Shown here: one piece after another, positions 1-7,528 of the stretch
Layout of the letters: the number at the start of each line of letters is the position of its first letter
Position numbering within the stretch: position 1 is the first letter of the stretch
NCBI GenBank assembly: GCA_035295665.1
Contig: DATGIQ010000508.1
Coordinates: 1 to 13,163, forward strand
Source: DATGIQ01 sp035295665
GTDB taxonomy: Bacteria > Planctomycetota > Planctomycetia > Gemmatales > Gemmataceae
Length of the DNA stretch: 13,163 bases
Direction of reading: 5' to 3'
The notes under the pieces: model-generated
Databases searched by the model: none
Told to the model about the DNA's origin: nothing
Seen by the model: the letters and a program-made list of their open reading frames with translations, nothing else
Program-made: the position numbers and the translations under genes

Positions 1-2
1 AC

Positions 3-107
3 GAAACGGGCATCAAGGTCAGTGACGAACAGATGGCAACACTGAAATTGAAGCCCGCTGATTTTCATGGCGATTGGAACTATGTCATTACTCCCCGCAA
101 ACACTAG
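3..107 (+). mobile_element. ISAzo13-like (Rhodopirellula-type) transposase, C-terminal fragment
   Basis: An open frame enters from the left edge and ends at a TAG at 105-107. The 34 visible residues include KVSDEQMATLKLKP and end in FHGDWNYVITPRKH. I recognise this as the C-terminal tail typical of the DDE transposases named 'Rhodopirellula transposase' (ISAzo13 family), which commonly end in a FHGxWNYxI-type motif. The catalytic DDE residues lie upstream, outside the window. The fragment sits immediately before a candidate terminal inverted repeat and a broken oxidoreductase gene, as expected for the right end of an inserted element. Family assignment is from memory of the C-terminal motif and is not certain; whether the whole element is intact cannot be seen. 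Confidence 0.62.
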
Positions 108-459
108 AAATCGACGAAGTTATTTTTTCGCGGGCCCTTACGCCGACTTGCTGCACGGTAGCGCGCTGGAAACGTACAGCGAAGTCGGTTATGGTTACGC
201 CGTGGAAAAGGCTTCTTCGACGCGCGGCTGGACGTTTACGATGTTCGAGGAGATGTGGAATTACGGCTTTCCGCAGGAGATGCAGCATTTCGTGGACAGC
301 GTTCGCCACAATACGCCAGCGGCAGTGACCGGTCGGGATGGCAAAGCAGTGCTGGAGATCATCCTGGCGGGCTATGCATCGGCGGGCCAGGGAAAGAAAA
401 TCGCACTCCCCTTCTCGACGGATGCCAAGCGGCCCATCGATCTGTGGCGGCCCGCATAA
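67..459 (+). pseudogene. Gfo/Idh/MocA family oxidoreductase, C-terminal fragment (interrupted by IS)
   Basis: The frame is open from an ATG at 67, but the first ~24 residues come from overlapping transposase and element-end DNA. Homology begins at about base 141. From there the protein reads as the substrate-binding C-terminal domain of a Gfo/Idh/MocA oxidoreductase: YSEVGYGYAVEKASSTRGW, then MFEEMWNYGFPQEMQHFVD and TGRDGKAVLEIILAGYASA, a classic tail for this family. Intact members have roughly 330-400 residues with an N-terminal NAD(P)-binding Rossmann fold. That fold and the catalytic lysine motif are missing here, so this remnant cannot be an active dehydrogenase. It is most simply the 3' third of a gene disrupted by the element on its left. 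A short hybrid protein could still be made from the ATG at 67, but no good ribosome binding site precedes it. Confidence 0.75.
119..140. repeat. Candidate right terminal inverted repeat of the ISAzo13-like element
   Basis: An A/T-rich then GC-rich stretch follows the transposase stop by 11 bases. Read outward-in on the other strand it begins TAAGGGCCCGCGAAAAAATA. It lies exactly where the transposase frame has ended and the oxidoreductase homology has not yet started, so it is the natural candidate for the element's end. The matching left repeat and the target duplication are outside the window, so this is an inference from position and composition. Confidence 0.4.
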
Positions 460-510
460 GCCAGTCTTTCCATCAAGCGACGGCGGCAGATGCGCCAGGA
501 GACAGCATTC

Positions 511-1845
511 ATGACTTCGCCATTCACAAGTGCGCCAATCGAGCCGACCACGGCTTTACCGGACTGCGTGGAGCTTGGGGTCTGGACGAAAATTCCAGAT
601 CCTCCACCCTACTCCCTCCGACTCAAGCTGAACGAGGTGGCCAAGAAGGAGTCTCGGGCAATCAAAGAACGAGGCGCGATGACATTCCATACGGTGGGCT
701 GTACAGGCTGCCACGCGGATCAACAAGCCACCATTCGGGTAGCTACTACGATGGCGGTGCAGGGCAAACATCCTCAACGCTTTGGCGGAACACAGGCCGC
801 GGTTATGGCCTCGTTCTTGTACCACCTTGGGGATGTTGTGTACAAGCATGATAAGGACACTGCCGGCGAGCAGTCCCCACTTCCGTTGCAAGAAACACAG
901 CACGACTTTGCTCAGTTGTACAATGCTCAATTCTACGCCCCCTACGCCAGCTATGCTGCGCCGATCTTCGCCGTCGCTGGCAACCACGACGGCAAGAACC
1001 GGGACCCGGACGGCCCTTTTCGCAAGTCCGCGATCCATCACTTTCTCAAGAATTTCTGCGGGAGCGAGGATGGCGGCCCCCCGGACAACCAGTGCTCCGC
1101 TCGACCAGCCATGACCCAGCCGTATCCGTACTGGCTTTTCCAGACACCGCTGGCGTACTTCATCGGGCTCTACACCAACGTCAACAACGCAGGCCAGCTG
1201 GACAATCCCGAGGAAGAAGACCAGCCGCAATACCGCTGGCTGGTGCAGACGTTGCGTGACATCAAAGCGGCGAAGGAAAAGAGAGCGGTGTTCGTGGCTG
1301 TTCACTACCCGCCCTATTCCGCGGCCGTCAATTTCCTCCAACGCGGCGACCCCAACCTTGGCCCTACTCCGCGTCCTTGGGGCAAGTCGTTGGAGCCGCT
1401 GGGAATGCTGTTGCAGCAGGCGTTCCGGGCCAGCGGACAGTTTCCCGACGCGGTCTTCTCCGCCCATGCACACCACTATCAGCGCCTCACCTACACGCAT
1501 GCCAATGGACGGCAAATTCCCTACTTGATCGCGGGAGGCGGTGGCCACGCGCCCGTGGAAAAACTGTCCAGACCGTGCCTGAAGAAGGACCAGACCGCAT
1601 CACGGACGGCTGGACCTGCCGCGGTCGTTTTTCCGCCATTGCTGAAATTACCTCCAGGGGACCGGGTCGATCTGGCCGCGTTCAACGATACCGACCATGG
1701 CTTTCTGCGGATCACCCTGGACCACAACAAGCACCGGCTGACCGGGGAGTATTTCACGGCGTATCCCTCTGCCTCGACTCCGGCAACCTTGCCGGCCCTG
1801 AATGATTCCTTTACGCTGGACCTGCGTTCGCACACGGTGTCGTAA
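511..1845 (+). CDS. Calcineurin-like metallophosphoesterase
   Basis: 444-residue protein of the calcineurin-like phosphoesterase superfamily, which hydrolyses phosphate esters at a two-metal centre. Visible motifs are YHLGDVVY (GD at residues 107-108), VAGNHDG (GNHD at 157-160), VHYPPYS (His265) and FSAHAHHYQR (His319 and His321), which supply most metal ligands. Motif I, usually a D-containing GDTG-type turn in the relatives I remember, reads VGCTGCH at about 62-68, so the expected aspartate appears to be cysteine. No signal peptide or membrane helix is obvious, which suggests a cytoplasmic location. I chose the ATG at 511 because AGGAGA at 497-502 sits 8 bases upstream; an in-frame ATG at 490 lacks such a site. 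The substrate is unknown. It starts 51 bases after the broken oxidoreductase and is followed 47 bases later by a monooxygenase-type gene, so co-transcription is possible. Confidence 0.85.
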   Translation: MTSPFTSAPIEPTTALPDCVELGVWTKIPDPPPYSLRLKLNEVAKKESRAIKERGAMTFHTVGCTGCHADQQATIRVATTMAVQGKHPQRFGGTQAAVMASFLYHLGDVVYKHDKDTAGEQSPLPLQETQHDFAQLYNAQFYAPYASYAAPIFAVAGNHDGKNRDPDGPFRKSAIHHFLKNFCGSEDGGPPDNQCSARPAMTQPYPYWLFQTPLAYFIGLYTNVNNAGQLDNPEEEDQPQYRWLVQTLRDIKAAKEKRAVFVAVHYPPYSAAVNFLQRGDPNLGPTPRPWGKSLEPLGMLLQQAFRASGQFPDAVFSAHAHHYQRLTYTHANGRQIPYLIAGGGGHAPVEKLSRPCLKKDQTASRTAGPAAVVFPPLLKLPPGDRVDLAAFNDTDHGFLRITLDHNKHRLTGEYFTAYPSASTPATLPALNDSFTLDLRSHTVS

Positions 1846-1892
1846 CGCGGACACCAAGGAAAAGTACTTCATCTTGACCGAGCGAGGTGGAA

Positions 1893-2264
1893 ATGGATCA
1901 GCCCGCGCGCACCCCGCAGCCACCTTACTACGCCGTGGTTTTCTCCTCCGTCCGCACCGCCGCCGATCCAGCCGGTTACGAAGCAATGGCTGACCGCATG
2001 GTTGAATTGGCTCAGTCGATGCCTGGTTTCTTGGGGATGGAGAGTGCGCGCGGAGCCGATGGATTTGGGATCACCGTTTCCTATTGGGAAAGTGAAGAGA
2101 ACATTCGCCATTGGCAGCAACACGCCGAACATTTGCATGCCCAGCACATGGGGCGCCGCCTCTGGTATGCTCGATTTCAGTTGCGTGTCTGCAAGGTTGA
2201 GCGAGCATACGGTTTCGAGGGGAATGCTGAACCAGGCGCTCCCGCGGATCGGTCTCGCGCCTGA
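1893..2264 (+). CDS. Antibiotic biosynthesis monooxygenase (ABM) domain protein
   Basis: A 123-residue protein of the ABM fold family: small ferredoxin-like dimeric-barrel proteins that include quinone-forming monooxygenases and haem-degrading enzymes, many without assigned function. The segment YYAVVFSSVRTAADPAGYEA, followed by MPGFLGMESARGADG, GITVSYW and the closing VCKVERAYGF, is typical of the stand-alone single-domain members (~100 residues). A 16-residue proline/alanine-rich tail follows the domain. The ATG at 1893 is preceded by a GAGG at 1884-1887; an in-frame GTG at 1887 is a less likely start. These proteins are cytosolic and the substrate cannot be predicted. It lies 47 bases after the phosphoesterase stop with no terminator visible between them, so the pair may form a short operon. 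Confidence 0.82.
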   Translation: MDQPARTPQPPYYAVVFSSVRTAADPAGYEAMADRMVELAQSMPGFLGMESARGADGFGITVSYWESEENIRHWQQHAEHLHAQHMGRRLWYARFQLRVCKVERAYGFEGNAEPGAPADRSRA

Positions 2265-2338
2265 CGGTCTATCGAATCCCAGCATCCTGCCCCTGCCTGA
2301 GCTCGGCTCGGAAACGAAACACAGTCTCTAATCCGCAC

Positions 2339-2367
2339 TTGCGGCCCTGTGCGGCGGCATTTACGAT
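2339..2367 (+). promoter_or_regulatory. Candidate sigma70-type promoter for the zinc-ribbon protease
   Basis: TTGCGG at 2339-2344 and TACGAT at 2362-2367 are separated by 17 bases, inside the 171-base gap before the protease start codon. Both hexamers are only partial matches to TTGACA and TATAAT. The spacing and position are good, but chance matches of this quality are common. Confidence 0.28.
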
Positions 2368-2435
2368 ATCTACGATTCCCCGTCAGCGGCGGCGGTCCCA
2401 CTGCCGCGCGCCCTCAGTCGAGGAGCCTGGCCTGT

Positions 2436-4820
2436 ATGAGTACCCGGATCGTCTGTCCCAATTGCCACGCGGCCTACAACGCCACGGACGATCAGCGCGG
2501 CCAGCGCGTTCGTTGTAGACAGTGCCAGGCGATCTTTTACGCCACCGAATCGGAAGACTGGACAGATACTCCGGCCGGAGACGACAACAGCGAAGAGTTC
2601 GTGCGGGCTACCCCGGATCCGGATAGCCGGATTGCGGCCGGTCAAGCCAAGCGAAGCGATTCCCGGCCGCCCCCAAGAAAGCGCCGCCGCCGACTTTCCG
2701 CACTCGTGTTGCTCCTGCTCATGGGCGGCGCTGGTGGATCGCTTTTCATCGTGGCCAGCAGCGTCTTCATCTGCCTCTGGTTATGGAATAATCCCCCCGA
2801 TACGTGGTGGACCTCCAAGAAACCTGACGTGCGGATCCCCGCTGGGGGCCGCCAATTTGTTCCGGTGCCGGATGTCCGTGGAGAGAAAGGTGACGACGAG
2901 GCCAAGGAGGCGGCTCAGCCCGGCGGGGAGGACCACGCACAAGTGGCGCCCCCACCGCCCCCCAGGGAACTTGCCTTCGTATCCCCTCCACCTAAAGCAG
3001 CCGATCTTCCCGCACCGGCCAAAGCCCCTGCGAATTCCCAGCTGCCGCCGGACCTCATCCAAAAAGTCAAGCGGGCAACCGTATATCTCCGCGTCACCCT
3101 GGCTGATGGCAACGTCGCCCAGGGGAGTGGCTTTTTCGGTGTCGAATCGAACATCGTGCTGACCAATGCCCACGTGATTGGCATGCTGCGGCCCGAGAGC
3201 CGCCGGCCACAGAAGATCGAAGTCGTCCTCAACAGTGGAACCGCGGAGGAGCGGAAGCTGCATGCCGACCTCCTTGGCGTCGATCGCAATGCGGATCTGG
3301 CTGTGCTCCGCGTCGCAGCGCCCAACCTGCCGCCGCCGCTGCCCGTTCGCTCAGCGCGGAATCTTCAGGAAACACAGCAGGTATATGTCTTCGGTTTTCC
3401 GTTTGGCACGGACCTGGGCAAGGAGATCACGGTTAGCCAATCGTCGGTTTCGAGCCTGCGCTGGGAGCCCCACGGCATGCTTGCCCGGGTGCAGGTCAAC
3501 GGCGGCATGCACCCGGGAAACTCCGGCGGCCCCGTGGTGGACACTCTGGGCAACGTCATCGGCGTGGCGGTGTCGGTCTTGCGTTTCACACAAATCAACT
3601 TCGCCGTGCCCGGTGACCAGGTTCACGCGGTTCTCCAGGGTCGAGTCCTGGGCTTGGCGCTGGGACAGCCCTATCAGGAACAGACGCAGATCAACGTGTC
3701 GGCCAAGCTGGAGATGATCGATCCGCTGGTGCACGTGGGCGAACCGGCATTGGAAGTTTGGACCGGAGAGCCGGATCCACCGGCGCGGCCCCCCTCGGCT
3801 ACGCCACCCTCAGTTCAGGCTGGGGATAGCCCGCATCAGCGCTACCCGCTAACGTACCAGGATCAAGTAGCTCGGGCCGACATTCTGCTTCCGCCGCTGC
3901 CGCCGGGAAAAGTCTACTGGGTCCAGCCGCGGTGGACGAATGCCGACGGCGTTGCTCAGTGGGCCACCGCGAATGTCTATCCCTTGCCGCCGCCGGTCGA
4001 GCGGAAACCGGTTCCCCTCCTCTTCCGGCACCAAACGGGCAGCCGGGGCTTGGTCCTGAATAGCTGGCTCGATTTCAAGACGCCAGGTCCGAACGGAACC
4101 GAACGTACATGGACCGTCAATTCCGAGACCCGCGTGACCGAGACCACCGAGGCGGTCGATGCGGAGGAACTGGCCAGCGTCCGGCTTCAATATCGTGCCT
4201 ATAATGTCGAGTTCAGCGAGGATAGCCAAGATCTTCACAACCCCGGTGTCGAGCGCGCCAAACAAACCCTTGAGCAGGCCCGTCACGCCATCAAGCAACT
4301 CGCGGCCAATCTGCGCATCGACAAGCAAGGCAACCTCGTGGGAAACGAAGTCGATTTGAGTCGGGTGCCCCCAGAGCTACAGCCGATCCTGGCGAACGTC
4401 CATGAGGATCTTGGGCGGGCGCTGCTCAGCACGGCGGTCCCTCTGCCGAACAAGCAGGTCGAGCCGGGCGAATCGTGGAAGACCGAGCGGAATGTTCCCA
4501 TCCCGTCGCTGGGCCGATCGTTGGCGGCGCGCCTCGATTTGACATGCACCTACCTCGGGATCCGAAAGCGCGCCGGCCATGAGGAGGCGGTGCTGCACAT
4601 TGAAGGCCCGTTCCGAGCACCCGCCAACCCGGCGGGCCGGGGCACCGGCCGAGCGGATGGCACGGCCTGCGTGGATGTGGCCAATGGACAAGTCACCCAG
4701 GCGGATATGGTCCTGGTTTTTGATGTGGAAACGAATCAGCTCTCCCGTCTGCTTCCCGGTCACGGCAAGTTGACCCTGCGGCTGCAACGCGATCCGCTGG
4801 CGCAGAATTTGGGTGATTAA
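2436..4820 (+). CDS. Membrane-anchored zinc-ribbon / trypsin-like serine protease with large C-terminal domain
   Basis: 794-residue, single-pass membrane protein. Residues 1-36 form an MJ0042-type zinc ribbon with two CxxC pairs (Cys7, Cys10, Cys27, Cys30). An acidic/proline-rich stretch and an RKRRRR block (81-86) precede one hydrophobic helix at about 88-117, which should leave the ribbon in the cytoplasm. Residues 120-205 are a Pro/Ala-rich linker. Residues 207-400 are an S1C (HtrA-like) trypsin fold with the full triad: His246 in TNAHV, Asp287 in NADLAVL, Ser363 in GNSGGPVV. There is no PDZ domain. The remaining ~390 residues form a largely beta-predicted region that I do not recognise beyond a general likeness to planctomycete DUF-type extracytoplasmic domains. 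The ATG at 2436 is favoured by AGGAG at 2421-2425; the frame is also open from a GTG at 2349. It probably cleaves or senses envelope proteins; the target is unknown. Confidence 0.88.
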   Translation: MSTRIVCPNCHAAYNATDDQRGQRVRCRQCQAIFYATESEDWTDTPAGDDNSEEFVRATPDPDSRIAAGQAKRSDSRPPPRKRRRRLSALVLLLLMGGAGGSLFIVASSVFICLWLWNNPPDTWWTSKKPDVRIPAGGRQFVPVPDVRGEKGDDEAKEAAQPGGEDHAQVAPPPPPRELAFVSPPPKAADLPAPAKAPANSQLPPDLIQKVKRATVYLRVTLADGNVAQGSGFFGVESNIVLTNAHVIGMLRPESRRPQKIEVVLNSGTAEERKLHADLLGVDRNADLAVLRVAAPNLPPPLPVRSARNLQETQQVYVFGFPFGTDLGKEITVSQSSVSSLRWEPHGMLARVQVNGGMHPGNSGGPVVDTLGNVIGVAVSVLRFTQINFAVPGDQVHAVLQGRVLGLALGQPYQEQTQINVSAKLEMIDPLVHVGEPALEVWTGEPDPPARPPSATPPSVQAGDSPHQRYPLTYQDQVARADILLPPLPPGKVYWVQPRWTNADGVAQWATANVYPLPPPVERKPVPLLFRHQTGSRGLVLNSWLDFKTPGPNGTERTWTVNSETRVTETTEAVDAEELASVRLQYRAYNVEFSEDSQDLHNPGVERAKQTLEQARHAIKQLAANLRIDKQGNLVGNEVDLSRVPPELQPILANVHEDLGRALLSTAVPLPNKQVEPGESWKTERNVPIPSLGRSLAARLDLTCTYLGIRKRAGHEEAVLHIEGPFRAPANPAGRGTGRADGTACVDVANGQVTQADMVLVFDVETNQLSRLLPGHGKLTLRLQRDPLAQNLGD

Positions 4821-4860
4821 TCAGCCATGGCAGTCGCACTGGCCGAGGTTTGGATTCCTG

Positions 4861-4866
4861 TACAAT
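4861..4866 (+). promoter_or_regulatory. Candidate -10 box upstream of the FecR-like gene
   Basis: TACAAT lies 38 bases before the ATG at 4905, in the 84-base gap after the protease stop, and matches TATAAT at five of six positions. No good -35 hexamer is found 16-18 bases upstream (CTGGCC is the closest). The FecR-like gene may therefore have its own start site as well as read-through from the protease gene. Confidence 0.35.
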
Positions 4867-4904
4867 AGGGGTGCGGCGCCTGTGTCCAGGAGCAGGAAAT
4901 CCCA

Positions 4905-6215
4905 ATGAACCGTGAGTTCTCCATGAGCGGTCGTCTGTTCCCAAGACTGCCAGTGCTGCTTTTGGGATTGGCTCTGTTGTCCGGAGCCGATGAGCCCAAG
5001 CGGGCACCCACGACGGGCCAAACCGTTGTCGGTAAGTGTGTGAGCCCGATGACCGCGCTCCTGGGGCGCGAGGGGCCCGACAGACCCTGGCAGATCTGTA
5101 AGCCCGGCGATCCGGTTCGCGACGGCGAACATCTCGTAGCCTTGGCCGATGCAGCTATCGATAGCTCAGATGGGGCCGTTCGGCTGTCTCTCTTGCCGGA
5201 TTTGGCAGGCCAATCGACGCTACCACTCCTTGAAAGCGCCGTCGTGCTTCATCGGAATCCGGACGCGGCTCTCGATTTCACGCTGGAGACCGGCCGGGTG
5301 GTCCTGGCCAATCAGAAAAAAGAACCTGCCCAGGTACGTCTTCACTTCCGAAAAGAAACCTGGAACCTCACCCTGGCGGCTGCGGGAACGAAGGTCGCCC
5401 TCGTCTTGTACGGACGCTGGCCCCGCGGGATGCCGTTTTCAAAGGAAGCCCGGGCCGGGGATGAGCCGACCGCTGACTTGATGTTGTTTGTGTTGCATGG
5501 CGAAGTGCAGCTGAGGACCGGCACAGACCAGTATGCGCTGCAGGGGCCGCGTGGGCCGGCAGGTTTCCATTGGGACAGCGTCGCGGGTCCCGACGCCGGG
5601 CCCCAGCGGGAGGAACAGATCCCCATCTGGGCCCGCACCGACATGGCAACTCCGCTATCGTCCGGTCCGCTCAAGAATGTCGTGGAACGGATTCAGAATC
5701 GTCGGATCGAGGACGGGTTGCTGGGCTCGGTCCGATCTGCGGATGCCCAGGAGCGGCGCATCGCGGTCGCCGCGATGGGAGCCCTCGACGATTTGCCAGA
5801 CCTGACTGCGGCCTTGGCCAATCCTCAGCATGAGAACACCCGGGAAGTGGCAATCTCGACCTTGCGGCACTGGATTGGCCGGGCTCCTGGTCAGGATCAG
5901 CGACTGTACCAGTTCCTGGTCCAGAGCAAGCAGTATTCCGCGAACCAGGCAGCCCTCGTGCTCCAGCTCTTGCACAGTTTTGGTGAAAGCGATTTGGCCC
6001 GGCCGGCAACTTTCGAGACGTTGATTGATTATTTGCTGCACGAGAAGCTCGCCATTCGACAGTTGGCCAAGTGGCACCTGCACCGTCTGGTTTCTGCCGG
6101 CCGGAGCATTGCATTCGACCCCGCCGGCTCTGCCGAAGCACGCCAACGGGCCTATGAGCAATGGAAGAAGCTCATCCCGAATGGGAGACTGCCGCCCCCG
6201 GGCCCACCGAAATGA
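4905..6215 (+). CDS. Exported FecR-like protein with HEAT-like C-terminal repeats
   Basis: A 436-residue protein with an N-terminal signal peptide: Arg10 and Arg14 precede a hydrophobic core (about 15-26), with likely cleavage after LLSGA at residue 28. There is no lipobox cysteine. Residues ~40-220 resemble planctomycete FecR-like domains: a 'conditions and value' opening (DPVRDGEHLVALADA), beta-rich repeats around SAVVLHRNPDAALDFTLETG and a strand containing LHGEVQLRTG. Residues ~255-400 are helical and look like degenerate HEAT repeats (AQERRIAVAAMGALDDLPDL, then HENTREVAISTLRHWIG and KLAIRQLAKWHLHRLV). AGGAG/CAGGAA at 4888-4898 supports the ATG at 4905. FecR-like domains in this phylum are often tied to envelope sensing, but no sigma or anti-sigma partner is visible here. 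It likely acts outside the cytoplasmic membrane, possibly with the protease encoded just upstream. Confidence 0.7.
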   Translation: MNREFSMSGRLFPRLPVLLLGLALLSGADEPKRAPTTGQTVVGKCVSPMTALLGREGPDRPWQICKPGDPVRDGEHLVALADAAIDSSDGAVRLSLLPDLAGQSTLPLLESAVVLHRNPDAALDFTLETGRVVLANQKKEPAQVRLHFRKETWNLTLAAAGTKVALVLYGRWPRGMPFSKEARAGDEPTADLMLFVLHGEVQLRTGTDQYALQGPRGPAGFHWDSVAGPDAGPQREEQIPIWARTDMATPLSSGPLKNVVERIQNRRIEDGLLGSVRSADAQERRIAVAAMGALDDLPDLTAALANPQHENTREVAISTLRHWIGRAPGQDQRLYQFLVQSKQYSANQAALVLQLLHSFGESDLARPATFETLIDYLLHEKLAIRQLAKWHLHRLVSAGRSIAFDPAGSAEARQRAYEQWKKLIPNGRLPPPGPPK

Positions 6216-6248
6216 ACCCTTGCTGCCCAGTGCTGAAAGGATACTCTC

Positions 6249-6608
6249 ATGGGCTGGTTCAAGCATCTTTTCAAACCATCGAAACCGCCGCTGCCGTCGC
6301 AGCCTGTTCCTGAGGTGGATGTCGCGCTGCTGTTGCTGATCCACAGCCATCCCAAAGATGCACTGCCGCCGGGTCCGCTGGAAGATGACTTCATCGCTCT
6401 GGAACAGGATGATGTGGTGCTTCACGCGGTGGCTGGGACCATGCAGCCGGATGGCACGATCCGTGACTTGCCCGAGGAAAAATTGGAGTGGGCCCGGCAG
6501 CTCACCTATCGCCACCTGAAGCGTGAAGGCTGCCTGGCCGATTTTGGCATCCCGATTATGCCGGCCTATGAGAGTGACGCAGCGGCCGAACAGAGGCCGT
6601 CGCTTTGA
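6249..6608 (+). CDS. Hypothetical 119-residue protein
   Basis: I do not recognise this protein. It begins MGWFKHLFKPSKPPLPSQPV, a basic amphipathic start followed by a proline-rich spacer, then an acidic, mixed alpha/beta body with VDVALLLLIHSHPKDALPPG, IALEQDDVVLHAVAG and EEKLEWARQLTYRHLKREG. No signal peptide, membrane helix or metal motif is evident; the LALLLL-type run is short and probably a buried strand. A convincing AAAGGA at 6236-6241 lies 7 bases from the ATG, and codon use resembles the neighbours, so I regard it as a real gene. It starts 33 bases after the FecR-like stop on the same strand, which suggests co-transcription, and ends 21 bases before the convergent prmC stop. Confidence 0.68.
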   Translation: MGWFKHLFKPSKPPLPSQPVPEVDVALLLLIHSHPKDALPPGPLEDDFIALEQDDVVLHAVAGTMQPDGTIRDLPEEKLEWARQLTYRHLKREGCLADFGIPIMPAYESDAAAEQRPSL

Positions 6609-6629
6609 TTGCCGCGGAACGATGCCGTA

Positions 6630-7517
6630 TCAGCCGACTTTCCGGGCCCGCAAAACCCGCGGATGGCGTGAGCCGTCGTAAATCGTGTCGGCCAATTCGT
6701 ACTGGCCTTGCGCCAGGATGCGCTGGCGGGCGGGTTCGTGCTGAGGTGCGCCGATCTCGATGATCAGGTGGCCGCCCGGAACGAGATAATCCACCGCCTG
6801 AGCCACCAAACGGCCAAAGACCGTGAAGCCTCCGGGGCCCCCATCCAGGGCCAGCAAGGGTTCGTAATTGCGGACTCCAACCGGCAAACGATCCAAATCT
6901 TCATGGGCGATGTAAGGCGGGTTGCTGAGAATGAAATCAAAGCGCTCGTCCCGGGGAAGGGGATCCAAGAGATCGCCACTCAAGAAGCGGATACGATCGG
7001 CCACGCCATGATGGACGGCATTGCGGGAGGCGACGGCCAACGCGTCGGGACTGAGATCCACCGCGGTAACCTGCGCCCGCGGCTGCTGGTGAGCCACCGT
7101 GACCGCAAGGTTTCCCGATCCGGTGCCGATATCGAGGATCCGTGGCTCGGCAAGCTCTCGGGCCAGGTGCAAGCACTCCAACACCACGAATTCGCTCTCG
7201 GGGCGAGGAATCAACACGGCGGGCGTCACCTCGAACTTTAGCGAGAAGAATTCCTTCCGACCAACGAGGTAAGCGACCGGGCAGCCTTCCAGCCGTTGCC
7301 GAACCAACTCGCGAAAGCGGGCCCGCCCCTGCTCCGAGGCGGTTTCCTGGTAGCGCGTGTACAGATCGATTCGGCGGCATTCCAGGGCGTGGGCCAGCAA
7401 CACTTCGGCGTCGAGACGGGGATATTCCGATCCCCTGGTCGTGAAGTGTTGTGCTGTCCAATCGAGCAACGCGCCGATGGTCCAGGCTTGTTGCTTCATG
7501 CCCACAGGCTGGCCCAC
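6630..7517 (-). CDS. prmC: Peptide chain release factor N5-glutamine methyltransferase
   Basis: 295-residue class I SAM-dependent methyltransferase that methylates the glutamine of the GGQ motif in release factors, raising termination efficiency. Diagnostic elements are PVAYLVGRKEF (about 80-90), LIPRPESE (102-109), the SAM-binding DIGTGSGNLA (129-138) and the substrate-glutamine motif NPPY (199-202). The N-terminal helical domain (GALLDWTAQHF onward) is present and total length is normal for the family. I favour the GTG at 7517: AGGAGG (7528-7523) lies 5 bases in front of it, whereas the in-frame ATG at 7499 is 23 bases from that site. The site overlaps the prfA TGA, so the two genes are probably translationally coupled. 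The gene ends tail-to-tail with the 119-residue protein gene, 21 bases apart, with no obvious terminator hairpin. Confidence 0.95.
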   Translation of the reverse strand: MGQPVGMKQQAWTIGALLDWTAQHFTTRGSEYPRLDAEVLLAHALECRRIDLYTRYQETASEQGRARFRELVRQRLEGCPVAYLVGRKEFFSLKFEVTPAVLIPRPESEFVVLECLHLARELAEPRILDIGTGSGNLAVTVAHQQPRAQVTAVDLSPDALAVASRNAVHHGVADRIRFLSGDLLDPLPRDERFDFILSNPPYIAHEDLDRLPVGVRNYEPLLALDGGPGGFTVFGRLVAQAVDYLVPGGHLIIEIGAPQHEPARQRILAQGQYELADTIYDGSRHPRVLRARKVG

Positions 7518-7522
7518 ATTGG

Positions 7523-7528
7523 CCTCCT
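7523..7528 (-). promoter_or_regulatory. Ribosome binding site deciding the prmC start
   Basis: A perfect AGGAGG on the - strand whose first base is the first base (8th-last position of the coding track) shared with the prfA stop region: the prfA TGA occupies 7530-7528. A GTG follows 5 bases later at 7517. This arrangement argues for re-initiation by ribosomes finishing prfA and for GTG rather than the ATG at 7499. Confidence 0.7.

Noticed and set aside
255..851. 198-codon open frame on + over the oxidoreductase remnant and phosphoesterase
   Set aside because: Out of frame with both recognised proteins, overlaps each extensively and has no motif.
556..1548. 330-codon open frame on - opposite the metallophosphoesterase
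   Set aside because: It is the antisense of a gene with clear family motifs, has no recognisable domain, and its arginine/valine-rich translation is typical of an antisense shadow in GC-rich DNA.
2349..2435. N-terminal extension of the protease from a GTG at 2349
   Set aside because: The zinc ribbon starts right after the ATG at 2436, which has AGGAG at the proper distance. The extra 29 residues look non-coding, and the stretch carries a candidate promoter.
5655..6515. 286-codon open frame on - across the FecR-like and 119-residue genes
   Set aside because: It crosses two sense genes with better start signals and shows no domain.
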